Assembly: GCA_964023205.1 (NCBI GenBank)
Contig: OZ026833.1
Coordinates: 42,191,137-42,255,136 of the forward strand
DNA: 64,000 nt
DNA from: Lutraria lutraria
Lineage: Eukaryota > Mollusca > Bivalvia > Venerida > Mactridae
Direction: 5' to 3'
A program made the position numbers and the translations under genes. Below the pieces are notes generated by a model that searched no databases, was not told where the DNA came from, and saw only the letters and a list, made by a program, of their open reading frames with translations. Positions 42,301-50,679 of the stretch are shown piece after piece; within the stretch, counting starts at the first letter, position 1, and each line of letters starts with the position of its first letter.

Positions 42301-44343
42301 CGAAAATCTGCTTGAATCCGACGGGCTATGGACGCCATCAAAAGGTAAAATACACAATTAACTGGACTGATTTTCTTACATTCCGGTCTTGAAGCATTGC
42401 ATCCAAACAATTACTCTCCCCAAAATCCAGAAGACAACATCCATACCCTCAGGGTCGACTTGAAAGTATCTCAATGCCAACCTTAAATCGAAGGTCTTGA
42501 ACCATGTTGTTCTGTCGTATACCTGTTCTTAAGTAACGCATAATTCTGGCATTTGGCATAGTTGTGGCAAAAATATGGCAGATACAGTTATGGTACAAAT
42601 GATATTTGCCTGAAGTTGAATAGCCAACTTGAAGATACTTACATTTTTTTAGTTCAATCAATCTGATGATAGAAAAAGTTGGCCAAAGTCAACATAAGCC
42701 TTTAAAAGTCGATGTGCGCGTATATGATTAACAAGTGTGCCAACATGGACGTATTGCGCGACACATTACTGAACTTTTTCTATTCACAGAATCGTTGATA
42801 GGAAAGTAGAGATGTTCAAATGACATCATTCTGAAGATTTGTTTATTATTATATAATAGTAACAATTGTTATCGACGGTCTATCAAATTCACAGAAAATT
42901 CCTGAAACATATCTATAGACATTTCCCGACTTGCTGACTTGCTTGATAACTTCGTGTTCACTCAATTGTGATATCATTGCGAATTGCCCCGGACAGTTTC
43001 CCCACTGCACGAGGTTACATGCCTTATATTCATCATTTTTGGTAAGCTCTTTATCAGAACAGAACAGAACAGAACAGACTTTTATTTACAACTTGTTTAT
43101 CACGTACATCCGTTATTATTTCTAATAGAATAATGCATGAGTTTACGGTGTTTAAATCATTCAACACTGAATGACCTTATTACTTATTTGACAGTATACA
43201 ATAAATATTAGTTAGTTCTAGATGTAAGACATTGTTTAATAAAGGCTGTGATAACTGGACCATAGTTGCTATTGTTGGTGGTCCTGCTGGGGCAATAATA
43301 GTTGCATTGATAATGACAATAGTATTCCTCATATACAGACGAGAAAGGTCAAAAAGGTAATATCTAAAGTATTTATGATTAAAATTTTGTAAATATTTAT
43401 TTAAAATGCTTACATAAATAGTACAATATCATTATACATAACAATATATGTTTTTCCTGTTTAAAACTAGTGTTCCTTTCGATTTCTTTAATATGTTAAA
43501 CCAACAAGAATACAATCGCGTACAGACCCACCATCTTACCTCATTGCGTATCTAGCATTAAGTCAGCGTGTGTCACGCTTGTAGGTCCTGAAACTGGCTG
43601 CGATTTTTTTCTATGGTGATTCTTTTGTAAGTTTGTCCTCTAACATTCTTCCAGCGATTAATATTACGCAAAAGCAGGTTAACGTTCCAGAACTAAGTAG
43701 TGCTGATACATGATAAACCTGGTAAATCAACGGCCTGTCGGTGTATAATATAGCATGCTGCTGAAAACGGGAGTAAACTCCGAAAAATATATACTCACTC
43801 TATCGTGCAATATTGTCAAGATTTTTATTTTCATCACTGTTTTAAAAGAAGACGTGAAATGAAAAACACTATTGCTACATCTGATGAGCCCACGTATGAG
43901 CAAATCGATCGGGGAACAGGTTAGTTCAGTCTTATAATACTACATGTAGTTAGTATCTCGTACGTCATAAATATATTTTTATCTTTAGTCAATTCATTGT
44001 CAAACATTATTCGAAACTTCGGTAATCTATGTCGGTAGAATAGTTCTGGGTGCAATTAATTTTGTTTAGGACATACGTGAACTAGTTCAGAAATCGACAT
44101 GATTACTTTATAAATTATTCCTGATAAACACTAACCTACATCACAGATAACAAAGCCACGGGTTCAATATCACAGTTAAACAGTATCCTACATCACAGAT
44201 AACACAGTCACTGGTTCAATATTACAGTTAAACACTACCTTACATCACATAAAACACCATAACGGGTCAAACTCGATTTTATATAAAGTCTATGTTTTGC
44301 ATTTACAGAATTATCGGAGAAAACGTACCGTGAACTCGACTAA
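30249..44343 (+). CDS. ITAM-bearing EGF/fucolectin-domain receptor (11 exons, 535 aa)
   Basis: Exons: 30249-30342, 32056-32205, 33428-33637, 34054-34257, 39835-40068, 41026-41259, 41877-42020, 42225-42344, 43245-43356, 43849-43919, 44309-44343. They total 1608 bp, 536 codons with the stop. Every donor is GT and every acceptor AG, and all junctions keep phase. Domains: signal peptide 1-31; laminin-type EGF 33-81; two fucolectin/F5-8-like galactose-binding domains (83-219 and 222-374), each split over two exons; EGF-like 377-423 and 425-463; transmembrane helix about 469-493; basic stop-transfer 495-506; tail with Y517EQI and Y531REL. Ten residues separate the two motifs, within the ITAM spacing. 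Inference: a cell-surface pattern or apoptotic-cell receptor, analogous in layout to Draper/MEGF10, signalling through a Syk/Shark-type kinase. The usual fucose-binding Arg pattern is not obvious, so the ligand is unknown. Confidence 0.85.
30478..31000 (-). repeat. Family C repeat split by MITE B
   Basis: The minus strand of 30892-31000 and 30478-30562 together reproduces the family C sequence seen intact at 27845 and 28865. The break is at the TTAA used by the MITE. Confidence 0.75.
30563..30891. mobile_element. TTAA-flanked MITE, family B, copy 2
   Basis: The ends are AGGCCCGTCAGC and GCTATGGGCT, with TTAA at 30559-30562 and 30892-30895. It lies in receptor intron 1. The uninterrupted family C copy at 27845-27990 shows the pre-insertion site with a single TTAA. 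Confidence 0.85.
32056..32205 (+). CDS. Receptor exon 2, EGF-like
   Basis: The acceptor TTTTGTAG and donor C|GTGAGT give a 150-bp phase 1-1 exon. It encodes a laminin-type EGF with CHC, CDEDTGEC and a GWMGPGC ending, plus one N-glycosylation site (NDT). Confidence 0.85.
32675..33019. mobile_element. MITE with GGCCGGTTCGATTGG inverted ends
   Basis: A 15-bp perfect inverted repeat lies at both ends of a 345-bp noncoding element inside receptor intron 2. The interior holds several 'agaagagct' words and their inversions. The flanks 'ata' and 'tta' might be a decayed 3-bp duplication, as in Harbinger MITEs. Confidence 0.7.
33107..33268. mobile_element. Family D MITE, decayed
   Basis: 'gtaacaacctcc' at the left, 'gagaggttgcaatg|ta' at the right and 'agcaaca' words inside match the other family D copies. 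Confidence 0.5.
33428..33637 (+). CDS. Receptor exon 3, first half of fucolectin-like domain 1
   Basis: The acceptor is CAAACAG and the donor GTGAGT, phase 1-1. The encoded ARKAVDGDLQTCSRT and QYWYITFDKTHQVLGL are the fold-defining blocks of galactose-binding-like domains. Confidence 0.85.
34054..34257 (+). CDS. Receptor exon 4, second half of fucolectin-like domain 1
   Basis: The acceptor is TATTTGTAG and the donor GTATGA, phase 1-1. It ends LRLCEVEIYGG, the characteristic last strand of this domain family, and has two N-glycosylation sites. Confidence 0.85.
34607..36763. mobile_element. Giant palindromic (foldback) element with 8-bp target duplication
   Basis: TTTATAGC flanks it on both sides (34599-34606 and 36764-36771). 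The left arm (about 34607-35104) is the near-exact reverse complement of 35240-35682 joined to 36708-36763, leaving a loop of about 130 bp. The ends are GCACAGGTGCCTGACG-type, with a 2-bp CA deletion in the left copy. Without the mariner-like insertion in its right arm it is about 1.13 kb. The 8-bp duplication suggests the hAT or P type. The two 106-codon ORFs are mirror images of the arms and diverge by frameshift, so they are not genes. Confidence 0.8.
35683..36707. mobile_element. Mariner-like element with long inverted ends (1025 bp)
   Basis: TA|CAGGGTGTCCCAAAAGAAAG at the left and its inverse ending CACCCTG|TA at the right. The inverted similarity extends about 290 bp inwards, leaving a centre of about 440 bp without a recognisable transposase. 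It is inserted at a TA in the right arm of the palindromic element. Confidence 0.8.
36777..37273. mobile_element. Insertion in MITE A copy 3, short TAGACGAATTA ends
   Basis: It fills a gap in the family A consensus. 'gttagacgaattac' near the left and 'gtataattcgtctag' at the right form a short inverted repeat. Otherwise unknown. Confidence 0.4.
37308..38048. mobile_element. Insertion in MITE A copy 3 with a tRNA-like SINE head
   Basis: It fills the second gap. 37665-37740 has an A-box-like and a B-box-like start (GGTTCGATACTC) typical of tRNA-derived SINEs, followed by AT-rich sequence. The right part holds another inverted B-box-like segment (near 38010). Confidence 0.4.
38340..38395 (+). 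repeat. 22-bp GACATTTAACGGCAA repeat, left block
   Basis: About two and a half units of 'gcgacatttaacggcaattg'. The same block recurs at 39463-39522 on the far side of a LINE fragment. Confidence 0.75.
38396..39462 (+). pseudogene. LINE insertion, 5' truncated
   Basis: Its 3' part encodes the C-terminal zinc knuckle of a LINE polyprotein. The frame includes LPQEKGRFENVVLEQTPC, then HLCG, GDELHYLFNCKYFD and a stop near 39046. The 3' end is A-rich ('aataaaagcttttgaaaaaa') and abuts the right-hand GACATTTAACGG block. No catalytic core is seen. It lies in receptor intron 4. Confidence 0.75.
39463..39522 (+). repeat. 22-bp GACATTTAACGGCAA repeat, right block
   Basis: Near-copy of 38340-38395, with one further unit 'cggtaagtgcgacagttaac'. 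Confidence 0.75.
39835..40068 (+). CDS. Receptor exon 5, first half of fucolectin-like domain 2
   Basis: Acceptor 'gaataag' and donor CTAA|GTATAA, phase 1-1. The acceptor has a weak pyrimidine tract and is chosen because it is the one that keeps phase. It encodes ASKAVDGHLPTDWYDVC and WWRVDLETQFVLHDVQFYG, the strongest domain match in the gene. Confidence 0.85.
40254..40358. mobile_element. Family D TA-flanked MITE, 105 bp
   Basis: TA|CAGGACAACCTCTCCAGAG at the left and AATAGGTTGCACTG|TA at the right, in receptor intron 5. Confidence 0.7.
41026..41259 (+). CDS. Receptor exon 6, second half of fucolectin-like domain 2
   Basis: The acceptor CTACTTCAG and donor G|GTAAAA are in phase 1-1. It begins QFRGFCLYYG and ends LLAVCEVIAFA, the last strand of the domain. 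Confidence 0.85.
41452..41642. mobile_element. Family F MITE (CAGTCGAACCTCC-type ends)
   Basis: Left CAGTAGAGCCTTTCTAATCC; right, read inversely, CAGTCGAACCTCCTAATCC, followed by TA. Pogo/Tigger-like termini in receptor intron 6. Confidence 0.6.
41877..42020 (+). CDS. Receptor exon 7, EGF-like
   Basis: The acceptor ATTACAG and donor G|GTAAAG are in phase 1-1. Cysteine-rich module with CGWDC, CHC and CPYGCSGRW. Confidence 0.85.
42225..42344 (+). CDS. Receptor exon 8, EGF-like, membrane-proximal
   Basis: The acceptor TTTCATAG and donor AAAAG|GTAAAA are in phase 1-1. It has four cysteines (CNLSKWGTRCEKACP...SC). It looks like a degenerate EGF followed by a juxtamembrane linker. Confidence 0.8.
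43047..43092 (-). repeat. LINE 3' end with (TTCTG)n tail
   Basis: On the minus strand 'acttgtaaataaaagtctg' is followed by four TTCTG units. The same tail ends the LINE at 47042. It is a very short 5'-truncated insertion in receptor intron 8. Confidence 0.55.
43245..43356 (+). CDS. Receptor exon 9, transmembrane helix
   Basis: It enters in phase 1 and leaves in phase 2 (AAAAAG|GTAATA). It encodes TIVAIVGGPAGAIIVALIMT followed by IVFLIYRRERSKR, a single-pass helix with a basic stop-transfer. The acceptor tract is purine-rich (TTTAATAAAG), but phase and content support it. Confidence 0.8.
43849..43919 (+). CDS. Receptor exon 10, cytoplasmic tail with first ITAM tyrosine
   Basis: The acceptor TTTTAAAAG and donor ACAG|GTTAGT run from phase 2 to phase 1. 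The encoded tail ends DEPTYEQIDRGT. Confidence 0.8.
44309..44343 (+). CDS. Receptor exon 11, second ITAM tyrosine and stop
   Basis: The acceptor TTTACAG leads into ELSEKTYRELD and a TAA. The very short last coding exon completes the ITAM. A candidate AATAAA lies at 44590-44595. Confidence 0.8.
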
Positions 44344-44589
44344 GTTGGATGTGTTGTGACTACTGACTTATCTGATGATAACTTCAAATATTCCAACATG
44401 ATGTATGAGTCAAAGATGAGCTAGATTTACCTTAGATCATTGTTCGATTAGACTGACAAGGGAAACATGTGCTCACACACTTGATTCTGGTATCAATAAG
44501 TACTGCTCTTATACATATATACTTATATAATTACAACAATGAGTGTATGATTCAATTGCCGACAATTGCTTGGGCGATAGTTAAACTGA

Positions 44590-44595
44590 AATAAA
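44590..44595 (+). terminator. Candidate poly(A) signal of the receptor gene
   Basis: AATAAA about 250 bp after the stop codon. Not the only such hexamer downstream, so tentative. Confidence 0.35.
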
Positions 44596-44959
44596 CCTAA
44601 GCTTCAATTTCGACAACTAAATGACATAAAATTAATTAACACATCTGAATGATGCAGTCCACTGTCTTCCCGTTTTGAGTTTGTATCCGCAAAGCATTCA
44701 TAGTTTTCTGTCGGATGTAATATTAACAAGGACAATGCCACGTTGTAATGAATTATATTGGACTGAACTAATTCGACTTTGACTTGAAATATCAGGTCTC
44801 CGGGATGTTCTTTCAATGGACAGTTTTCTCTGGTTTAAAATATTAGTATAGCCATATTTGTATTTCATAGTTTAAAATTAATTGGAATATGGTATCTCCG
44901 TCAAGATTATTATCGATAATTCTATGTTCCCATTATCAACATTCGCATCACAATTGAAG

Positions 44960-45540
44960 CAGTGATCTTAATCGTCGACCAATCGTGTTGGTCCTATCTG
45001 AGCTTTTCAGATCTTGAGGCTAGTCGTGGCAATTGTTAATGTTTTTGAAGGTTAAAACATGTCTACGATTAATACGATCAATTGCAAATCGGGATCATCG
45101 TATCAGATCGTTTTGGATCATCTCAAAACTTGACAGATAGTATTCAATTTAGTTTCAAAATAACGATGATTGGGGCCGATCTTGGGCAAGATAAACACCA
45201 CGCCCTGTAAATGTTAAAGAAACAGTGATGTCCATGTTCAGTCAATGCTCGGTCGGGTTGTATATATACCCGTCTGGGTCCATTCGTTGCTTTAAATCGT
45301 CCGTCAACGTCGATTCTGATCGTGATAGACAACCGTATCATATCGTTACGAAGCGTATCACTTCGTGATGAACGTTATTTGAACGTATCTACACGTACCA
45401 GATCGTCCAAATTCGGAAAACCCGATCATGATGATCGTGTCAGATCGAGAACTTATCGTTGACTCAAAATCAAAATAATCCTATCGGAACGTATGTGACC
45501 CTATCTAAAATCGAACCAGATCGCACCGCACTCTTCGACT
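44960..45540. repeat. GATCGT/ATCGTATC-rich region
   Basis: Words such as 'cgtatcagatcgt', 'gatcgtg' and 'accagatcg' recur in both orientations across about 570 bp. It may be a degenerate MITE or a pair of inverted ends. No gene was recognised. Confidence 0.4.
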
Positions 45541-46027
45541 TAAATTCATCACCAATGTCACAATATTACCTACACTATTGATAAGTTTTAAGTGGTATTT
45601 TCTTCAGTTTGTATGTTTCATACGAATGTTCACATTCAACTTAGCCTAAATGATAGAAATATCTTGATTATTTTTCAAAAATACTAAAAAAATAGTATGT
45701 TAACAAGTAAAGACCTACATCGACGTCATTTGTTGATTTGATATGACGTTCCGTCGCGATTATCTCCAAGCTAGTACGAAATATTGCCCTGTGCATTGTT
45801 TGAAAATGTAAACTTGTATGTAATTATATTAGAAATGATTTCTGTTGTTAATTGTCTTCTTTTACATGAATTGTGAACTTTGTTTTTGTCTGCAAATATT
45901 GTGTATATCAGTAACCTACGCTGATAAATAATCAAATCTTTGTACACAGTAAACCATTAATATTAATAAATTACAATAATTGTAGAGTATGGTACATAGT
46001 ATTTATAAATTGGCTGTAATATTAACA

Positions 46028-46100
46028 GCCCGATTAGCTCAGTTGGAACAGCATTTAACTTGCCATCAGGTGGTCGTGGGTTCGAGTCCCGCATCAGGTA
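46028..46100 (+). repeat. tRNA-Ala(TGC)-like copy, decayed
   Basis: Same family as 16074-16146. It has a nearly perfect acceptor (one mismatch), a decayed anticodon stem, and shared flanks: 'tataaattggctg' upstream and 'tacattattttcct' downstream. Confidence 0.65.
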
Positions 46101-46256
46101 CATTATTTTCCTTATCCTATTACATTTGATGCCGTTAGTGTGTGACTAACCTAAAGAGTCGGGGAATTTTGCGTTTAATTACTTTGAGAAAATGGAAGGA
46201 GGAATGTATCTAGCAGTATGATATAGAGTATTTATATTTATGAATTGACTCAAACA

Positions 46257-46325
46257 GCCCGATTAGCTCAATTGGTAAAACATCTGACTTGCAAGCAGGA
46301 GGCCGCGTTTTCGAGCACTACCAAC
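46257..46325 (+). repeat. tRNA-Ala(TGC)-like copy, 3' half broken
   Basis: GCCCGATTAGCTCAATTGG through the anticodon arm is intact. The T arm and acceptor are destroyed. It lies 160 bp after the previous copy. Confidence 0.6.
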
Positions 46326-48358
46326 ATGTTTAGGACCACTTCGTTGTAATATTCACTTATTTTCGGACCGATTTTCTATATGGCTTGTACTTGTAAATAT
46401 CATGAAAATATTATATGAGGTTTTACTGTACTGACTTCCTAATGATATATCAAAATTGTAGATAAGACCTGATAAAATAGTCGTGATTCCGGTTAACCAA
46501 TTTTTAGCGCCATCCCTTAAACGTTTCTTATAGAAAAATGTAGATCCGGAAATAATAGGGGATTGGTCGTGTTTCTAATGTATGTTAAGAAGATAGAACC
46601 CAAAAATGCGACCTTGCTTTCCTTTTTTTAAGTATTAACTGTAGACATGATTGTCTTCTAGCCTTTTCTATTTTTTCTTATTTTGCAAATATTGTATACA
46701 ATGGCATGTATTATCAATAAATGTTACTATATATGCATTTAGTGTTACTGAATTTTTTTCTGAATTTCAACAAATTTTCTTCAACGTGTGAGTACTTTAA
46801 GTTCAGATTGACTTTGGACTGAAATAATGAAGCAGACATGTGCGGAGAAAAGGTTAGATATAAGCTGGCACCATTTTGATAAAAAATATAAGGACACGAA
46901 AGCAAATTCTAAGAATAAGCATAGAAAACAAACTGGGGCTACCAGACATTGGTGTTACTGTCTGTGTAAAGAATGACTCACGTTACGCGGACCGTGAGAA
47001 AATGACAAATGTGTGGTGGATTCGAACTAGTAACGACTTATGAAACAGAACAGAACGGAACAGAATTTCATTAAGTAACGTATACACAAAGTATATTGTT
47101 ACAAACATATCAAAATAACAATGACAAACACGTGAGAAATAAATACAAACGATTTAAGTGAAACAAAAAATGAAAGGGATATAACATAGATATTTAAGAG
47201 AGAAACACAGTTCATTGAGGATGAACAACATGAAAAAAATCTGAAAAGAATATAGTACTGAGGAATTCAATGAATTGGTGATTTACGTTGCTGCAGATAG
47301 AAATGTATGCATACAAACATAACGCATATATTTACACTCGAGAGAATTATGATACAGATTAACAAAAAATGCGCGCTTATCTTGACATAAATTAACCAGC
47401 TACTTTTTATTTTAAGGCAGTTATTAAATATCCAATTATACTTTGAAAAAAGCATTTAATTTAAGACTTGGTTTTACAGACAAAAGGAAATTGTACCAAC
47501 GCTACAATGAAAATTAATAGCACAATGGATCAATCGTTCCTTGCAATAGAAGATTGGCGCAAGGAAAATGCAAAATATATGAATTTAGCTAGGTTGATTG
47601 CTTCAGTTTTATTAATTGATTGCATTATTTGTATAAACTATAAAACACTAGGACGAACAAAATAATAAGATTTTAAGTATTGTTTACGAATGTTCCTGTA
47701 CAATGGACACACAATAAGGAAATGGTAATCATCTTCAATGTCAGTATAATTACAAATATTACATGTACGAAGGTTACGATCAAACCGTTGAGTACCATAA
47801 CGACCAGTTTCAATTCTAAGCTGGTGTGAGGCAAGTCTTAATCGGGTTAAGAAAATTCGGTATTTCTTAGGAACAAAGTCCAAGTATTCCTCATAACGAA
47901 ATGCATCTTTGAAATGATAATAGGATTGTAGACTCGGACTTGTAGAAACATTATTGTACTATGACTGAAGAAAAACACCTCTATAAACCGTCGTTTAAAA
48001 ACATGAATTCAATAATTAAGATCTACACTGGAAGGGTCTATCCAAACATACCCAAAGTCATACTAATTGTTTAGTAGCGTTTTTATTTTACTAGCCCAAT
48101 GGGATTGTCATTTTTACATCCACTTACAATCGATACATATAGACGTTTTACTAGAATACTTTTTGTTGTAACAATTTTAGACCAGAATTTAATAATTTTA
48201 ACAATTCTGCTTACATATAATAGACATCTACAAAGCTCGCCATAAATACTCATGCTAGGAGAAAAATATTTAATAATAATTTGCAAAATTTGCAAAAAGT
48301 GCACACGTTCAATTTCTTTGTTTTTGGAGAATCCCCAAATTTCAGACGCATTATTTAA

Positions 48359-48562
48359 AGTCCCATAACCTTATACATGTACTGGTTTTGATAGGTTCTG
48401 CTTGTTCTATAACAGAGGAATACGGTGTGTTTCCTCCCGTGCATACTTTATAGCAAGAAAAAATGTTTCCGAAACTAATATCGTATTTTTTAATATCATT
48501 GAAATAAATGCTATTTATAGAACACCTAAGTGTTCCCGCAGTCATGCTATGCAAATGGGGCT
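48359..48562. mobile_element. MITE family A, copy 4, inside the LINE
   Basis: TTAA (48355-48358) precedes AGTCCCATAACC, and the right end AAATGGGGCT is followed by TTAA (48563-48566). At 204 bp it lacks the family's right third. Confidence 0.75.
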
Positions 48563-48719
48563 TTAAAGAAGACAAGCATTTCTAAATTTAAAGAAAAACT
48601 GCCATTCGAATTGAAAACCGTGTCGAGGTAATTAAATTTTTCAACAACTTCCGATGGTGCCCCGTTATAATAGCATTTCTCGTTTTTCTTCAACGGCCCT
48701 CTTGTCCTACAAACAACTA

Positions 48720-49936
48720 CAGTAAAACCCCGATTATCCGAAGTCGTCGGGACCGAAAAATTACTTCGGATAATCCGGGGTTTCGGATAATCCAGGGTAA
48801 GGGAAATCTAGACAAGTGCAAGAAAATAAAGGGAGATCACTCCCATATATATGGCGTACATGTATAGGTATAATGACAACAAAGTTAATGCGTTATATTT
48901 CATAATTTATTTACGAAAAAATACATTTTACGACAAACATGTGTATGTTTAAGGTAAAACAAATGTATGAGTAGTTTGTGAGTTTGTACCATTATTAATT
49001 CGTCAAAGTCATGAGGAATCCAAAGTGAAACTACCAAAACAAATGAATACCCAAACGGTAGCACATGTCATTTTAAAAGCACATTAATCCATCGATAAAA
49101 TGAAATATACACGGGATGTAGAAAAAGACACTCTTTAAATAAATTATAAGCTGAATTAAAATAAAAATCCAACGCGGAGTTTCATTTTCGATAAAATGAT
49201 ACCGTGAAATGAATTGAAATATACACGGGATGTAGAAAAAGACACTGTTTAAATAAATTATAAACTGAATTAAAATAAAAATCCAACGCGGAGTTTCATT
49301 TTATTGCTACAGTCACAAACACTTCGAGCGTCACACAAATCGTTGTCGTCCTAAGAATCGTGTTCGTATTCATTTTCCGAAAATGGAATAATTTTGAAAT
49401 CGAGTGCCGGTAATTTATATTGGTCATGTGTATTGTTTGTCAATTTAACAAACTTCGAAAAATAAAATGAACATTTTTAATGTTGGTTGCTTTTTCAAGT
49501 GAAATTATGATGCAATTCATAAATCAAAGGAAAAATAAAAGGTGAATGATCTAACCCAGTCCGTATCGTAATAGGCTAATTGTGTTCCCATTACTGCAAA
49601 CAATGATCCAAACCAACAATCCATTGTTCTCAGTGGTTTGATAATATGTTGTTAACACCTTTTGACACGTTAAAGAAATCCTACAAATTGAATGAACTTC
49701 TCTGATCGATCAGAGTTAATTGTCGACTTCGGATAATAGGTGCGAAAATACGCGTTCGGATAATTGTGGGGACCTGTTTATCACTTCGGATAAGCCATGG
49801 TATTCGGTTAAGACGATTCGGATAATCGAGGTTTATTTACATTGAAATATATAGAGGGAAATTCGGGACCGAAATTTCACTTCGGATAAGACCAGGTTTT
49901 CGGATAATCCGAGTTCGGATAATCGAGGTTTTACTG
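48720..49936. mobile_element. Pogo/Tigger-like element, 1217 bp, TA duplication
   Basis: TA|CAGTAAAACCCCGATTATCC at the left and GGATAATCGAGGTTTTACTG|TA at the right. Subterminal 'ttcggataa' repeats are dense at both ends. The centre has no transposase frame and contains an 88-bp direct duplication. It is inserted in the LINE. Confidence 0.85.
49101..49302 (+). repeat. 88-bp tandem duplication (period 114)
   Basis: 49101-49188 and 49215-49302 are almost identical, both starting 'tgaaatatacacgggatg' and ending 'gcggagtttcatttt'. Confidence 0.85.
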
Positions 49937-50449
49937 TATTTTACTTTTAGAAAAAAATACTGTTAATCCCCAATTATCACAAAAATAAATCTAGACTACG
50001 CTGAGGCTCCTCGTGGTCTTTACCAAAAATAATCATGTCGTCAGCAAATAACATCAATATAAATAACGATGATAATTATGGGACATTGTTAAGTTTGAAG
50101 AAACAAATTGTTACACTGCAAATAAGATTCGAAATCCACAACTTTACCAGTGTAGTACAAATTCAATAATGTTGTAAATTATTTATTTTTCTTTGATTAT
50201 TAACCTTAGTCTAATTTTGAAATATCTGTCAAAAAAGGTCTCTGTTAGAAGTGTTTTAATATTTGGCTGAAGTATGAACCCTGGATATATAGTGCGAAAA
50301 TACAAGGGAAGTAACTGCTACATAACGTCAATATTTTGTGAAACGTGTTTCATTTCCCTTTCCTGCCCAACAATTCTAGTCATTTTATTTCAAAGGGTTT
50401 CAACAAAGTGTCAGTCATATACAGCGGCTGGATCACCTAGATACGTTTA

Positions 50450-50665
50450 TTATTAATATACAGCGACAGGTTTACCTGGCCAGTTTTGTATTCTAAGCAG
50501 CACTAACTTACCCTTCCACAAAAGTCCGGTAATTTCTTTACATATGGATGAAAATCGACAGTATTGACACATTTTCATAGACGAAAATGGCTAGACGCGA
50601 CTCGGATTCCAACCGGGATCGCCATGTTAGAATTCCAGCGCATAAACCACTGGACCACGGTCGCG
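50450..50665 (-). repeat. tRNA-derived SINE, family 3, copy A
   Basis: The minus-strand head GGCCGCGACCGTGGTCCAGTG and a B-box-like GGTTGGAATCC are followed by a body ending at 'cctggccagttttgtattc'. Relatives lie at 52700-52870 and 62385-62577. Confidence 0.6.
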
Positions 50666-50679
50666 GCCTAGCGCTATAA

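Larger units (their letters stand above)
47042..50260 (-). pseudogene. LINE retrotransposon remnant interrupted by two DNA elements
   Basis: On the minus strand, pieces of one LINE polyprotein follow in order from high to low coordinate. First comes the LYYTGKVVDF region, then the catalytic LFADDMIIFG (near 50035), a stretch ending SKSKI, RGPLKKNEK and VVEKFNYLDTVFNSNG, SEIWGF, and a long C-terminal part through YGELCRC, ALTRL-like LTRLRLASHQLRIETGRYG and the zinc knuckle CNICN...DDYHFLIVC (47883 down to 47638). The 3' end is (TTCTG)n at 47042-47065. Stops and frameshifts are scattered, so it is dead. The gaps are a MITE (48359-48562) and a pogo-like element (48720-49936), each with its own target duplication. 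Confidence 0.8.

Noticed and set aside
43053..43078. (ACAGA)n run considered as an independent microsatellite or CRISPR-like array
   Set aside because: It is the short tandem tail of a LINE insertion; no spacers or direct-repeat array are present.
47468..47665. 65-codon plus-strand ORF with NCTN/N-glycosylation-like motifs
   Set aside because: Antisense to the C-terminal part of the LINE; no signal peptide or splice context.
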